A stretch of 64,000 nucleotides of DNA from Sphingobium sp. EM0848. Lineage in GTDB: Bacteria > Pseudomonadota > Alphaproteobacteria > Sphingomonadales > Sphingomonadaceae. The stretch is taken from assembly GCF_013375555.1 (NCBI RefSeq), contig NZ_JABXWB010000001.1, positions 2,933,501 to 2,997,500 of the forward strand, given 5' to 3'. Below, in pieces: positions 8,778 to 16,833 of this stretch (position 1 is the first letter of the stretch; each line of letters begins with the position of its first letter). The notes under the pieces were generated by a model. It was not told the DNA's origin, ran no database searches, and worked only from the letters and a program-made list of their open reading frames with translations. Made by a program: the position numbers and the translations under genes.

Positions 8778-9779
8778 TTATCCCAGCGTCTTCGCCCGGA
8801 TCGCTTGCAGATCCTCTTCCGGCCGCGCCCCCCAGTGCGAGATCACCTCGGCCGCCGCCGCCGCGCCCAGCTTCAGGCACTTGTCGATCTCAAGTCCTTC
8901 CAGATGCGCTGCCAGGAAACCGGCCGCGAACAGGTCGCCCGCGCCGGTGGTGTCGATGATTTCGTCGACCGACGCCGCCAGCGCCTCATAGCGCACCCCG
9001 TCGACCACCGCGATCGCGCCCTTTTCGCTGCGCGTCGACACCAGCACGGGCACGCGCCCGGCGACGGAGGCAACCGCCTTCTCGAAATCGTCGATCTGCG
9101 CCAGCGACTGAATCTCGCCTTCATTGGAAAACAGGATGTCGATCAGGCCCTGGTCGATCAGGTCGATGAAGTCCGCCCGATGCCGGTCGATCACGAAATT
9201 GTCCGACAGGGTGAATGCGACTTTGCGCCCGGCCCCCCGCGCCGCGTCGATGGCGGCCCGCATCGCCGCCCGCGGCTGTTCCGGGTCCCAGAGATAGCCT
9301 TCGAGATAGAGGATGGAGGCTGAGCGGATCAGGTCCAGGTCCAGCGCCGTTTCGGGCAGGAATTGCGACGCGCCCAGGAACGTGTTCATCGTCCGCTGCG
9401 CATCGGGCGTGACGAAGATCAGGCAGCGCGCCGTCGGCACGTCACCCTTCATGACCGGCGTGTCGTAACGGATGCCCAGCGCCCGCACGTCATGCGCGAA
9501 CACCGCGCCCAGCTGGTCGTCATTGACCTGCCCGATGAAGCCGCATTTCTTGCCCAGCGCCGCCAGCCCCGCCAGCGTGTTCGCCGCCGATCCGCCGCTG
9601 ATTTCCTTGGCCGCGCCCATGTCGGCATAGAGGCTTTCGGCCGTATCCGCGTCGATCAGCTGCATGCCGCCCTTGGTCAGCGCATGTTCGGCCAGAAACG
9701 CGTCGTCGCTCCGGGCGAGCACGTCGACAATGGCGTTGCCGATGGCGACAACATCAAGCGTGGGGGCAGCAGCGGTCAC
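8778..9779 (-). CDS. PfkB-family sugar/nucleoside kinase (adenosine kinase-like)
   Basis: 333 residues of the ribokinase/PfkB fold. The N-terminal block DVVAIGNAIVDVLA, the GGSAANTLAGLAALG substrate motif and the C-terminal anion-hole signature DTTGAGDLFAAGF with its catalytic aspartate are all present. Proteins of this type in alphaproteobacteria are usually named adenosine kinase, but a fructokinase-like role cannot be excluded from sequence alone. I chose a GTG start at 9779, backed by AAAGGA six bases upstream. The reading frame stays open further upstream without coding character. The gene is monocistronic and ends in a good terminator. Confidence 0.88.
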   Translation of the reverse strand: MTAAAPTLDVVAIGNAIVDVLARSDDAFLAEHALTKGGMQLIDADTAESLYADMGAAKEISGGSAANTLAGLAALGKKCGFIGQVNDDQLGAVFAHDVRALGIRYDTPVMKGDVPTARCLIFVTPDAQRTMNTFLGASQFLPETALDLDLIRSASILYLEGYLWDPEQPRAAMRAAIDAARGAGRKVAFTLSDNFVIDRHRADFIDLIDQGLIDILFSNEGEIQSLAQIDDFEKAVASVAGRVPVLVSTRSEKGAIAVVDGVRYEALAASVDEIIDTTGAGDLFAAGFLAAHLEGLEIDKCLKLGAAAAAEVISHWGARPEEDLQAIRAKTLG

Positions 9780-9891
9780 GCAACATCCTTTATCATGGGA
9801 ATGGGAGAAAATCCCGCCGTCTCTACCGATCCTTGCTTTGCCGCGCAACGCACTGATTGACCGGCGGCGAACGGCGCGGAATAGCTGCGCC

Positions 9892-10554
9892 ATGGTCCTC
9901 AAAGCTGTCTTCCGCGCCCTGCCGCTGATCTTCCACGGCGCGGCGCTTCGCCTGCTGTTCAAGACGCTGCTGCTCAGCCTTCTTGTGTTCGCGCTCCTCG
10001 CTGCTGCCTTGTGGAGCGGCATCCATGCGGCCCGGCTGCAGTTCGGTTGGGGCGGACTGGCGGAAGCGGCCGCGACGACCCTCGCCATGCTGGCGGCGGC
10101 ATGGCTGCTGTTCCGCGCCGTCGCCAAGGCGATCATGAACCTGTTTGCCGATGACATCATCGTCGCGGTGGAGCGCGACAGCTATCCGCAGGCCGCCGAC
10201 CGCGCCCGGCCGGTCGGCTGGGGTCGCAGCCTGCATTTCGCGCTCCGGTCCGTGGCGCGGACCCTGGGCTGGAACCTGATCGCGCTGCCCGCCTATGTCC
10301 TTTTGCTGGTCACGGGCATCGGCACCATCGGCCTGTTCCTCATCCTCAACGCCTATCTGCTCGGCCGCGACCTTGCCGACATGGTGGAACCGCGCCATCC
10401 CGACCTGCCGCCCATCCCGCGCGGCAGCCGGTGGCTCATGGGGCTCGCTTCGGCGCTGATCTTCCTCGTGCCGGTCCTCAACCTCCTTGCGCCGATCTGG
10501 AGCGCGGCTATGGCAGTCCATATGCTGCACGGCCGCCAAAGGAATCCCGCATGA
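9892..10554 (+). CDS. EI24 domain membrane protein
   Basis: 220 residues with four to five strongly hydrophobic segments (for example LLFKTLLLSLLVFALLAAAL and LIFLVPVLNLLAPIWSAAMA). The conserved GWNLIALPAYVLLLVTGIG and LNAYLLGRDLADMV blocks place it in the EI24/CysZ-like family. CysZ imports sulfate in enterobacteria, but most alphaproteobacterial members are uncharacterised, so no substrate is assigned. Its TGA overlaps the ATG of the following lipoprotein gene (10551-10554). A possible TTGACC/AATAGC promoter lies in the 112 bp between it and the divergent kinase gene. Confidence 0.8.
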   Translation: MVLKAVFRALPLIFHGAALRLLFKTLLLSLLVFALLAAALWSGIHAARLQFGWGGLAEAAATTLAMLAAAWLLFRAVAKAIMNLFADDIIVAVERDSYPQAADRARPVGWGRSLHFALRSVARTLGWNLIALPAYVLLLVTGIGTIGLFLILNAYLLGRDLADMVEPRHPDLPPIPRGSRWLMGLASALIFLVPVLNLLAPIWSAAMAVHMLHGRQRNPA

Positions 10555-10925
10555 CCCGCTCCCATCTGGCTCTTGCCGCAGCCTTGTCCCTGCCGCTTGC
10601 TGCCTGTGGAGGCGTGGTGCCGCCGCCCGCGACGAAGATCGCGCCGCCGCCCGCCGGGCCGCCGGCCAGCGCTTTCACCCGATCCGGCCCGCTGATCGGC
10701 TCCGACGCGAAGCAACTCATGCACCTGTTCGGTCAGCCCCGGCTCGACATCCGCGAAAGCACCATGCGCAAGCTGCAATTCGCCAATGGCCGCTGCGTGC
10801 TGGACGCCTATCTCTATATGCCGCCGCAGGGCAGGGAACCGCTCGTCACCCATGTCGACGCGCGCACGCCCACGGGGACAGACATTGACACCGCCAGTTG
10901 CGCGGCGTCGCTTCAGTCGAAATAG
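10551..10925 (+). CDS. Small putative lipoprotein
   Basis: 124 residues. The N terminus MTRSHLALAAALSLPLAAC is a lipoprotein signal with a lipobox LAAC, and a Gly/Pro-rich linker (PPPATKIAPPPAGPP) follows. The rest has a segment LIGSDAKQLMHLFGQPRLDIRES and two cysteines that could pair. It resembles small sphingomonad lipoproteins of unknown function with an SmpA-like layout. It is translationally coupled to the EI24 gene, so the two may work together in the envelope. No function is assigned. Confidence 0.75.
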   Translation: MTRSHLALAAALSLPLAACGGVVPPPATKIAPPPAGPPASAFTRSGPLIGSDAKQLMHLFGQPRLDIRESTMRKLQFANGRCVLDAYLYMPPQGREPLVTHVDARTPTGTDIDTASCAASLQSK

Positions 10926-10937
10926 GCTCGCGCTGCC

Positions 10938-11984
10938 CTATCCTGACAGCCGCTGCAAAGCCCATCTTGCCGCCTCCGCCACCACCGGATCGTCATCCCC
11001 GGTCAACAGCCGAAGCGCTTCGATCAACCGCGCATTGCCGCTATTCCCCGCCGCGATGGCCGCATTGCGCACCATCCGGTTGCGCCCGATCCGCTTGATC
11101 GGCGACCCGGAGAAAATCTCGCGAAATCCCCCATCGTCGAGCGCCAGCAGGTCGGCCAGCTCCGGCGCCGCCAGTTCCGCCCGCCCGATAAAGGCCCGGT
11201 TGGCCGCCGCCCTGTCCGCGAACTTGTTCCACGGGCAGACCGCCAGACAATCGTCGCAACCATAGATGCGGTTGCCGATCCCTTCCCGCAATTCCTCCGG
11301 TATCGGCCCCTTATGCTCGATGGTGAGGTAGGAAATGCACCGTCGCGCGTCGACCACATAGGGCGCGGGAAAGGCATTGGTCGGGCAGGCCGCCTGACAG
11401 GCGGTGCAACTGCCGCAATGGTCCTTCTCCGGCGCATCGGGCGTCAGCGCGATCTCGCTATAGATGGCCCCCAGGAACAGCCAACTGCCATGGGCCCGGC
11501 TGACGAGGTTGCTGTGCTTCCCCTGCCAGCCCAGCCCTGCCGCCTCCGCCAAGGGCTTTTCCATCACCGGCGCGGTATCGACAAAGACCTTGAGGGCGCT
11601 CGGCTGTTGCTCGACCAGCCAGCGGGCGAGGGCTTTCAGCCCCTTTTTGACCACATCATGATAGTCCCGCCCCTGCGCATAGACGGAAATCCGTCCCCGG
11701 TCGCCCACATCGGCCAGCGCCAGCGGGTCGCGCCCCGGCGTATAGCTCATCCCCAGCATGATGACGCTGCGCACGTCCGGCCACAGCCCTTGCGGAGAAC
11801 CGCGCTGTCCGGCGCGCTCCTCCATCCACAACATCTCGCCATGATGTCCGGCATCCAGCCATTGCCGCAGTCGTTCACCGGCCTGCGGTGCCGCGTCGGC
11901 AGGCGCGATCGCGCATGCGGCAAAGCCCAGCCGCCGCGCCTCGGCCTTCAGCCGGTTTTCCAAGGTTTCGTTTTGCGTTGGCAT
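10938..11984 (-). CDS. queG: Epoxyqueuosine reductase
   Basis: 348 residues. QueG removes the epoxide of epoxyqueuosine in tRNA, the last step of queuosine synthesis, using cobalamin and two [4Fe-4S] clusters. Cluster motifs are [15 protein letters not shown] and [12 protein letters not shown]. The N-terminal [17 protein letters not shown] and [16 protein letters not shown] segments and the C-terminal HEAT-like helices ([15 protein letters not shown]) match the family. It starts 22 bp from the divergent ABC transporter gene, so both promoters must be compact or overlap coding sequence. The 3' end converges on the lipoprotein gene. Confidence 0.95.
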   Translation of the reverse strand: MPTQNETLENRLKAEARRLGFAACAIAPADAAPQAGERLRQWLDAGHHGEMLWMEERAGQRGSPQGLWPDVRSVIMLGMSYTPGRDPLALADVGDRGRISVYAQGRDYHDVVKKGLKALARWLVEQQPSALKVFVDTAPVMEKPLAEAAGLGWQGKHSNLVSRAHGSWLFLGAIYSEIALTPDAPEKDHCGSCTACQAACPTNAFPAPYVVDARRCISYLTIEHKGPIPEELREGIGNRIYGCDDCLAVCPWNKFADRAAANRAFIGRAELAAPELADLLALDDGGFREIFSGSPIKRIGRNRMVRNAAIAAGNSGNARLIEALRLLTGDDDPVVAEAARWALQRLSG

Positions 11985-12006
11985 GCGATGCGACTATCAG
12001 AGGCCG

Positions 12007-12975
12007 ATGATCGGTGACACTCCGGCTCCTTCAGAGATCTATGCCGTCCAAGGCCATGGTCTTGTCAAGACATTCGGCGATTTTCGGGCGGTCGATGGCA
12101 TAGACATCGCCGTCCCCGCCGGATCGATCCATGGCATATTGGGTCCCAATGGCGCGGGCAAGACCACGCTGTTGCGGACCCTGCTCGGCATCATCGACCC
12201 GGACGAGGGGCATCGCAGCCTGCTGGGCGATCCCGTCCCGCTGCGTCAGGCCCGCAATGTCGGCTATCTGCCGGAGGAACGCGGCCTCTACCCCTCGATG
12301 AAGGCGTTCGAGACCATTGCCTTCATGGGCGCGCTGCGTGGCCTGCCGCTGAAGATCGGACGCCAGCGGGCCCGCGCCATGCTGGAGGAATATGGCATGG
12401 GCGCTTCGGCCGAAAAGCCGATCCGTCAATTGTCGAAGGGCATGGCCCAGACCGTCCAACTTTTCGGCACCATCGTCCATGGGCCGCGACTGATCGTGCT
12501 CGACGAACCTTTTTCCGGCCTGGACGCCTTCAATCAGGGCAAGCTGGAGGCGTTGATCCGCGATCAGGCCCGGCGCGGCGTGACGGTGCTGTTTTCCACC
12601 CATGTCATCGCCCATGCCGAGCGCCTGTGCGAGCGTGTCGCCATCGTTGCGGGCGGACGCATCCGCTTCGACGGTACGGTGGCGCAGGCGCGCGACCGGC
12701 TGCGACCGCAGGTGCGCCTGCGCACAAGATTGAGCGACGGCAACTGGCGCCGCGCCCTGCCCGCCGAAACGCTGGCCGAGGATGGCGTCTGGCACTTCGC
12801 CCTGCCGCAAGAGGGCATTGAGCCGTTGCTGCGGGCGCTGCTCGACGGCAATGCCGGGATCGAAAGCCTGTCGATTGAACGGCCCGGTCTGCACGACGCT
12901 TTCGTCGCCATTGCCGGTGAAGCGGCCGCACGGCAGATGCGTGAAGATCAGGTGCGGGTGGAGGAAGACGCATGA
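12007..12975 (+). CDS. ABC transporter ATP-binding protein (exporter type)
   Basis: 322 residues. Walker A GPNGAGKTTLL, Q-loop region VGYLPEERGLYPSM, signature LSKGMAQ, Walker B LIVLDEPFSGLD and the H-loop STHVIAHAE are all present, and a C-terminal extension follows the ATPase domain. The signature carries M in place of the usual Q (LSGGQ), common in this NatA-like/YhaQ group. I chose the ATG at 12007, with AGAGG upstream, over an ATG at 11983. Its stop overlaps the permease start (12972-12975), so the pair forms an exporter with an unknown substrate. Confidence 0.92.
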   Translation: MIGDTPAPSEIYAVQGHGLVKTFGDFRAVDGIDIAVPAGSIHGILGPNGAGKTTLLRTLLGIIDPDEGHRSLLGDPVPLRQARNVGYLPEERGLYPSMKAFETIAFMGALRGLPLKIGRQRARAMLEEYGMGASAEKPIRQLSKGMAQTVQLFGTIVHGPRLIVLDEPFSGLDAFNQGKLEALIRDQARRGVTVLFSTHVIAHAERLCERVAIVAGGRIRFDGTVAQARDRLRPQVRLRTRLSDGNWRRALPAETLAEDGVWHFALPQEGIEPLLRALLDGNAGIESLSIERPGLHDAFVAIAGEAAARQMREDQVRVEEDA

Positions 12976-14162
12976 GAGAGATGCTGCGCGCCGCCCTTGT
13001 CATCGCCCGGCGGGATTTCGCCGCTGTGGTGTTGTCCCGCACCTTCATCTTCTTCCTGCTGGGGCCGCTGTTCCCGATCATCATCGGCATGGCGTTCGGG
13101 GGCCTCGGCAACCGGATATCCAGCACCGATCTGCGGCCTGTCGTCGGTCTGGCGATGCCGGCGGCCGATGCCGCGCGGATGGAGCAGGCGGTAGCGCGGC
13201 TGAGCGAGCGCATGGCGGCGCAAACCCTGCCCGTGCTGCGCCGCGTCCCGCTGTCGCCCGCGCCCAGCGCCCAATTGGCCAATGCCAAGGCCGATGTCGT
13301 GGTGATCGTGTCCGGCTCTCTGACGCACCCGGTCATGACCGGACAGCCCGATGACATCAGGCGTCTGGAAGGCGACATCAGCCTGATCGCCAGCGCGGCG
13401 CTGGCCGAACGGTCGCTGCATATGGTGCATGTGGAGCCGCGGCCGGTATCCACCAGTGTCGGCGCGCAGACACAGGGCAGGCTGATCATCGGCCGCATCG
13501 CCCAGATCGTGATCTTCTTCCTCACACTGCTGCTGGCGGGCATGATTCTGTCCAATCTGGTTGAGGAAAAGACCAACAAGATCATCGAGATCCTCGCCGC
13601 CGCCGTGCCGGTGGACGCGATCTTCCTGGGCAAGCTGATGGCGATGCTGGCGATGAGCTTCGTCGGCATCCTCTTCTGGGGCAGCACTGCCTTCGCCGTT
13701 TTCCTGGCGATCAAGGGACCGGGGGCCAGCATCCCCGAACCGGCGATCGGCTGGCCGCTCTTCCTGATGCTCGGCCTCGTCTATTTCGCCATGGCCTATA
13801 CGCTGCTCGGCTCGCTGTTCATCGGCATCGGCGCGCAGGCGGCGACCGTGCGGGAGGTGCAGACGCTCAATATGCCCGTCACCATGGGCCAGATGCTGAT
13901 CTTCTTCTTCGCCACCTATGCCGTCGACAAGATGGGATCGCCGCCGGAAATCGCTGCCGTCATCCTGCCTTTCTCCTCCCCCTTCGCGATGATCGCGCGG
14001 GCGGCGCAGGTGGATACGCTCTGGCCGCATCTGCTGGCCATCATCTGGCAGATGATCTGGGTCGGCCTCATCATCCGCGTCGGCGTGCTGCTGTTCCGCC
14101 GCCATGTGCTGAAATCGGGTGGCGGCTGGTGGAAGCAACTGTTCAGAAGCGCGACAGGCTGA
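12972..14162 (+). CDS. ABC transporter permease (ABC-2 type, NatB-like)
   Basis: 396 residues. An N-terminal transmembrane helix (TFIFFLLGPLFPIIIGMAF) is followed by an extracytoplasmic domain of about 150 residues. Five to six clustered helices follow, with the conserved LVEEKTNKIIEILAAAVP block near the middle that is typical of the ABC-2 membrane type 3 family. It pairs with the upstream ATPase through an ATGA overlap. NatAB relatives export sodium or drugs; the substrate here is unknown. Seven bases downstream begins a Tat-exported MsrB, which may be part of the same transcript. Confidence 0.9.
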   Translation: MREMLRAALVIARRDFAAVVLSRTFIFFLLGPLFPIIIGMAFGGLGNRISSTDLRPVVGLAMPAADAARMEQAVARLSERMAAQTLPVLRRVPLSPAPSAQLANAKADVVVIVSGSLTHPVMTGQPDDIRRLEGDISLIASAALAERSLHMVHVEPRPVSTSVGAQTQGRLIIGRIAQIVIFFLTLLLAGMILSNLVEEKTNKIIEILAAAVPVDAIFLGKLMAMLAMSFVGILFWGSTAFAVFLAIKGPGASIPEPAIGWPLFLMLGLVYFAMAYTLLGSLFIGIGAQAATVREVQTLNMPVTMGQMLIFFFATYAVDKMGSPPEIAAVILPFSSPFAMIARAAQVDTLWPHLLAIIWQMIWVGLIIRVGVLLFRRHVLKSGGGWWKQLFRSATG

Positions 14163-14169
14163 CCCTGCT

Positions 14170-14649
14170 ATGGCCCGCTTTATGGATCGGCGGCAATTTC
14201 TGGGTGCTGGCGGATTGGCGGCGGCGGCTTTGGCCATCTGGCCATGGGCGGCGGCGAGCGCCTTTCCCTTTGCCCTCAGCGACGCGGAATGGCGCAAACG
14301 CCTCGGTCCGCTCGCCTATAATGTGCTGCGCCGCAAGGCGACCGAATATCCCTTTACCAGCCCGCTCAACAAGGAGCATCGCGCCGGCACCTTCACCTGC
14401 GCCGGTTGCGACCAACGATTGTTCAGTTCGAAGACGAAGTTCGACAGCGGCACGGGCTGGCCCAGTTTCTGGGCGCCCTTGCCCCGCGCGGTCGCCACGT
14501 CGCGCGATTTCGAACTCGGCTATTCCCGGACCGAAGTGCATTGCAGCCGTTGCGGCGGACATCTCGGTCACGTCTTCGACGACGGGCCGAAGCCGACGGG
14601 CAAGCGCTATTGCATGAACGGCGTTGCGCTTGCTTTCGTGCCGGACTGA
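14170..14649 (+). CDS. msrB: Peptide-methionine (R)-S-oxide reductase with Tat signal
   Basis: 159 residues. The N terminus MDRRQFLGAGGLAAAALAIW has the twin-arginine pattern RRQFLG, so the protein is probably exported. The mature part is a complete MsrB domain: zinc cysteines in CAGC and CSRCGGHLGHVF, a GTGWPSFW substrate block, and RYCMNGVAL, whose cysteine is the likely catalytic one. The enzyme reduces the R isomer of methionine sulfoxide; in the periplasm it would repair oxidised envelope proteins. It follows the ABC permease closely. Its 3' end overlaps the convergent GT-C gene by 43 bp. Confidence 0.92.
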   Translation: MARFMDRRQFLGAGGLAAAALAIWPWAAASAFPFALSDAEWRKRLGPLAYNVLRRKATEYPFTSPLNKEHRAGTFTCAGCDQRLFSSKTKFDSGTGWPSFWAPLPRAVATSRDFELGYSRTEVHCSRCGGHLGHVFDDGPKPTGKRYCMNGVALAFVPD

Positions 14650-16427
14650 GGGAGAATCCGGAAAATGCGCACCGGCCCCTCGCCGGATACCGGCTCCAGC
14701 CAGTCGGGGTGGCGCCCCTTGGCCAGCATGGCGGCAAGGCCATGGGGACTGGCCTTGGCATAATAGTTGAATTCGTTGAGATTGTTGCAGGCGATCACAT
14801 AGTCGGCGCCGCGCCCGTCGCGGAGCCGGGCGATCAGGCCGCGTGCCGCATCGGGACGGGCCATGAAGCCCTGAATGACCTCTGTGATGCCGGCGGCATT
14901 GCGGTGATGGCCGGTGGCGATCACGCTATGGTGAGTCTTGACGAGGATGTCGGGACCCATGTCGACCGGCGCGAACAGGGTTGCTGCTGGCACTGTCCCC
15001 AGTGAGCGGAGCGCCGGCACGGACTGGCAGCTCACCAGGCCGCTCTTGGGCTTGTCCGGCTTGGCCACGGCCACGCCCCAGAGCGCGCAGATGCCCGCCG
15101 GCGTCAGCGCCATCAGCGACACTGAACCGACGATGCGGACGATCGATTTTGGCGAAGCCTGGATGCGCTTCAGCAGGCGCAGGATCAGCCAGGCGGTGCT
15201 GGGCAGCGCGGCGAGATGGGCCACCGACAGGGCGCGCATGACCATGATGGCGACGGCGGCGGTGCCCAGGATCAGCACGATAAGGACCAGCCAAGCCGTC
15301 CTCTCCTGACTGTGCGGAGCGGCGTTGCGCATGGCGAGGAAGGCGCTCAACAGGCCGATCAGAGACGGCAGGGCGATCACGCCCGCCTTCACCAGATCCT
15401 GTTCCCAGATCGGGCGCCCTTCCATGATCTGCATGTACCAGTGCTTGTAGGCGATGGGGCCGAGCGCCTGGAACGGATCGCCGGACACGCATTTGCCGCC
15501 GACCATCGCGAACAGAAGCACGGCCGCGCCCGCGCCGAGGCTCAATATGGCGAACCGCCGGGCGGTCGAGGTCGGCGCGATGACCGCCATGCCGATTGCT
15601 GTCGCCGCCGAAAAGATGACCAACGGCCAGACATAGGCCAGCGAAAGCACGTCGCAATGCGGATCGAAGGGAGCCTGCAAGCCGCGTGTCGCCGCCAGCA
15701 GGGCCAGCGCCGCGCTGCCGAGGGTCAATGCATAGCTGGCGAAGCGCAGCCCCTGATCGCGCGCCATCAGGAAGCGCAGGCCGAACAGGCCGGCGAGCAG
15801 GGCGGCATAGGGCAGGCCCTCGCTGGAAATCTGGAGCCACAGCGCGATCGCCAGTGCGCTGATGATCCCGCCGCGCCGCTGTCGTGGGTCGAACACCCCG
15901 GCCAGAGCGACCGCGGCCATGCTGATCTGCCAGCCATGATGGTCGATGCGGAAGGGCATATATTGGATGAGGATGGTCGGCGTCGCGAGCAGCAGCACGA
16001 CGGACATCAGTGCGATCTCTCCCCCGCCGATGCGCTTCGCCATATGGTAGAGCGCGCAGGCCGCGCCGCCCAGCAACAGCAGCGGCGTGACGACGCAGGC
16101 GAAGATTTCGGCATAGGCCGGGCCTATCAGCGGGCGCGCCAGCAGGACCAACGCCCCGATCGGCAGATCGACGATCCGCGACCAATGCATCGGTCCGCCG
16201 ACGGGCGGGTTCACGCGATGCTGGCTGACATCGAAAAAGGATTGCCCCGCCAGCCAGTCGCGTACCTCCTGCAGACGCAGCGCATCGTCGGGATCGTAGA
16301 AACCCAGAACCCCGAAATCCTTGCGGAACAGCCAGATCATGATCGCACAGCATAACAGCCATGCGATAAAGGCCCAGCGTGCCGTACCCCAGGAAGCAAA
16401 GGGACTTTGCGCGGTCGGTGCGGACAT
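14607..16427 (-). CDS. GT-C-like polytopic membrane protein
   Basis: 606 residues with more than ten hydrophobic segments and a soluble C-terminal part of about 150 residues. DPDD (residues 45-48) lies in the first extracytoplasmic loop after the first helix, as in GT-C glycosyltransferases such as STT3, PglB and ArnT. The nearby HWSRIVDLP segment and the RIDHHGWQ loop also recall this fold. A lipid-linked sugar donor is likely, but the acceptor is unknown. I start it at the ATG at 16427, one base after the gtrA stop; ATGs at 16451 and 16466 would overlap gtrA. It is the last gene of a three-gene cassette. Confidence 0.75.
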   Translation of the reverse strand: MSAPTAQSPFASWGTARWAFIAWLLCCAIMIWLFRKDFGVLGFYDPDDALRLQEVRDWLAGQSFFDVSQHRVNPPVGGPMHWSRIVDLPIGALVLLARPLIGPAYAEIFACVVTPLLLLGGAACALYHMAKRIGGGEIALMSVVLLLATPTILIQYMPFRIDHHGWQISMAAVALAGVFDPRQRRGGIISALAIALWLQISSEGLPYAALLAGLFGLRFLMARDQGLRFASYALTLGSAALALLAATRGLQAPFDPHCDVLSLAYVWPLVIFSAATAIGMAVIAPTSTARRFAILSLGAGAAVLLFAMVGGKCVSGDPFQALGPIAYKHWYMQIMEGRPIWEQDLVKAGVIALPSLIGLLSAFLAMRNAAPHSQERTAWLVLIVLILGTAAVAIMVMRALSVAHLAALPSTAWLILRLLKRIQASPKSIVRIVGSVSLMALTPAGICALWGVAVAKPDKPKSGLVSCQSVPALRSLGTVPAATLFAPVDMGPDILVKTHHSVIATGHHRNAAGITEVIQGFMARPDAARGLIARLRDGRGADYVIACNNLNEFNYYAKASPHGLAAMLAKGRHPDWLEPVSGEGPVRIFRILPQSGTKASATPFMQ

Positions 16428-16428
16428 T

Positions 16429-16833
16429 TCAGGCGCGAGCGAATATGCCATATTTGCGGATCGCATAAACGGAGAGGAAGCTGACCGGGACCGAGAGCAA
16501 TTTGGCGGCGGCAGGCGTCAATCCCATGGTGCACAGGGCCGTCACCATGGCGACCGTGATCCCGAGGCCCAGCAGCGCGCTGACGATGAAAGCCAGCCGC
16601 TGTGCGTGGGTCACGCCGCCCTGGGTGGCGAACACGAAACGGATGCTGAGCATCCAGTGCAGCGCGAGCCCGCCGACATAACCGCAAAAGGCGGCCGACG
16701 TCGGCGGCAGGCCCGCGTGCGACAGGGCCAGGAACAGGGCCATGTCCGTGCACAGCGCGCAGGCGCTCACCAGCGCATAGCGGGCGAGCATGAACCGCAC
16801 GATGAGCGGCCGGAGCCTGGCCAGCAGGGTCAT
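16429..16833 (-). CDS. GtrA-family membrane protein
   Basis: 134 residues with four transmembrane segments filling nearly the whole protein, matching the GtrA domain. GtrA-like proteins are thought to help move polyprenyl-phosphate-linked sugars across the inner membrane for later glycosylation. The conserved pattern of small residues in helix 1 (FMLARYALVSACALCTDMAL) and the C-terminal FLSVYAIRKYGIF segment support the call. Its ATG shares a base with the TGA of the upstream FAD gene (16833), and the GT-C-like gene follows at once, so the three are translationally linked. Confidence 0.9.
   Translation of the reverse strand: MTLLARLRPLIVRFMLARYALVSACALCTDMALFLALSHAGLPPTSAAFCGYVGGLALHWMLSIRFVFATQGGVTHAQRLAFIVSALLGLGITVAMVTALCTMGLTPAAAKLLSVPVSFLSVYAIRKYGIFARA

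Noticed and set aside
12948..14297. Antisense frame opposite the ABC permease
   Set aside because: His/Asp/Arg-rich shadow without motif.
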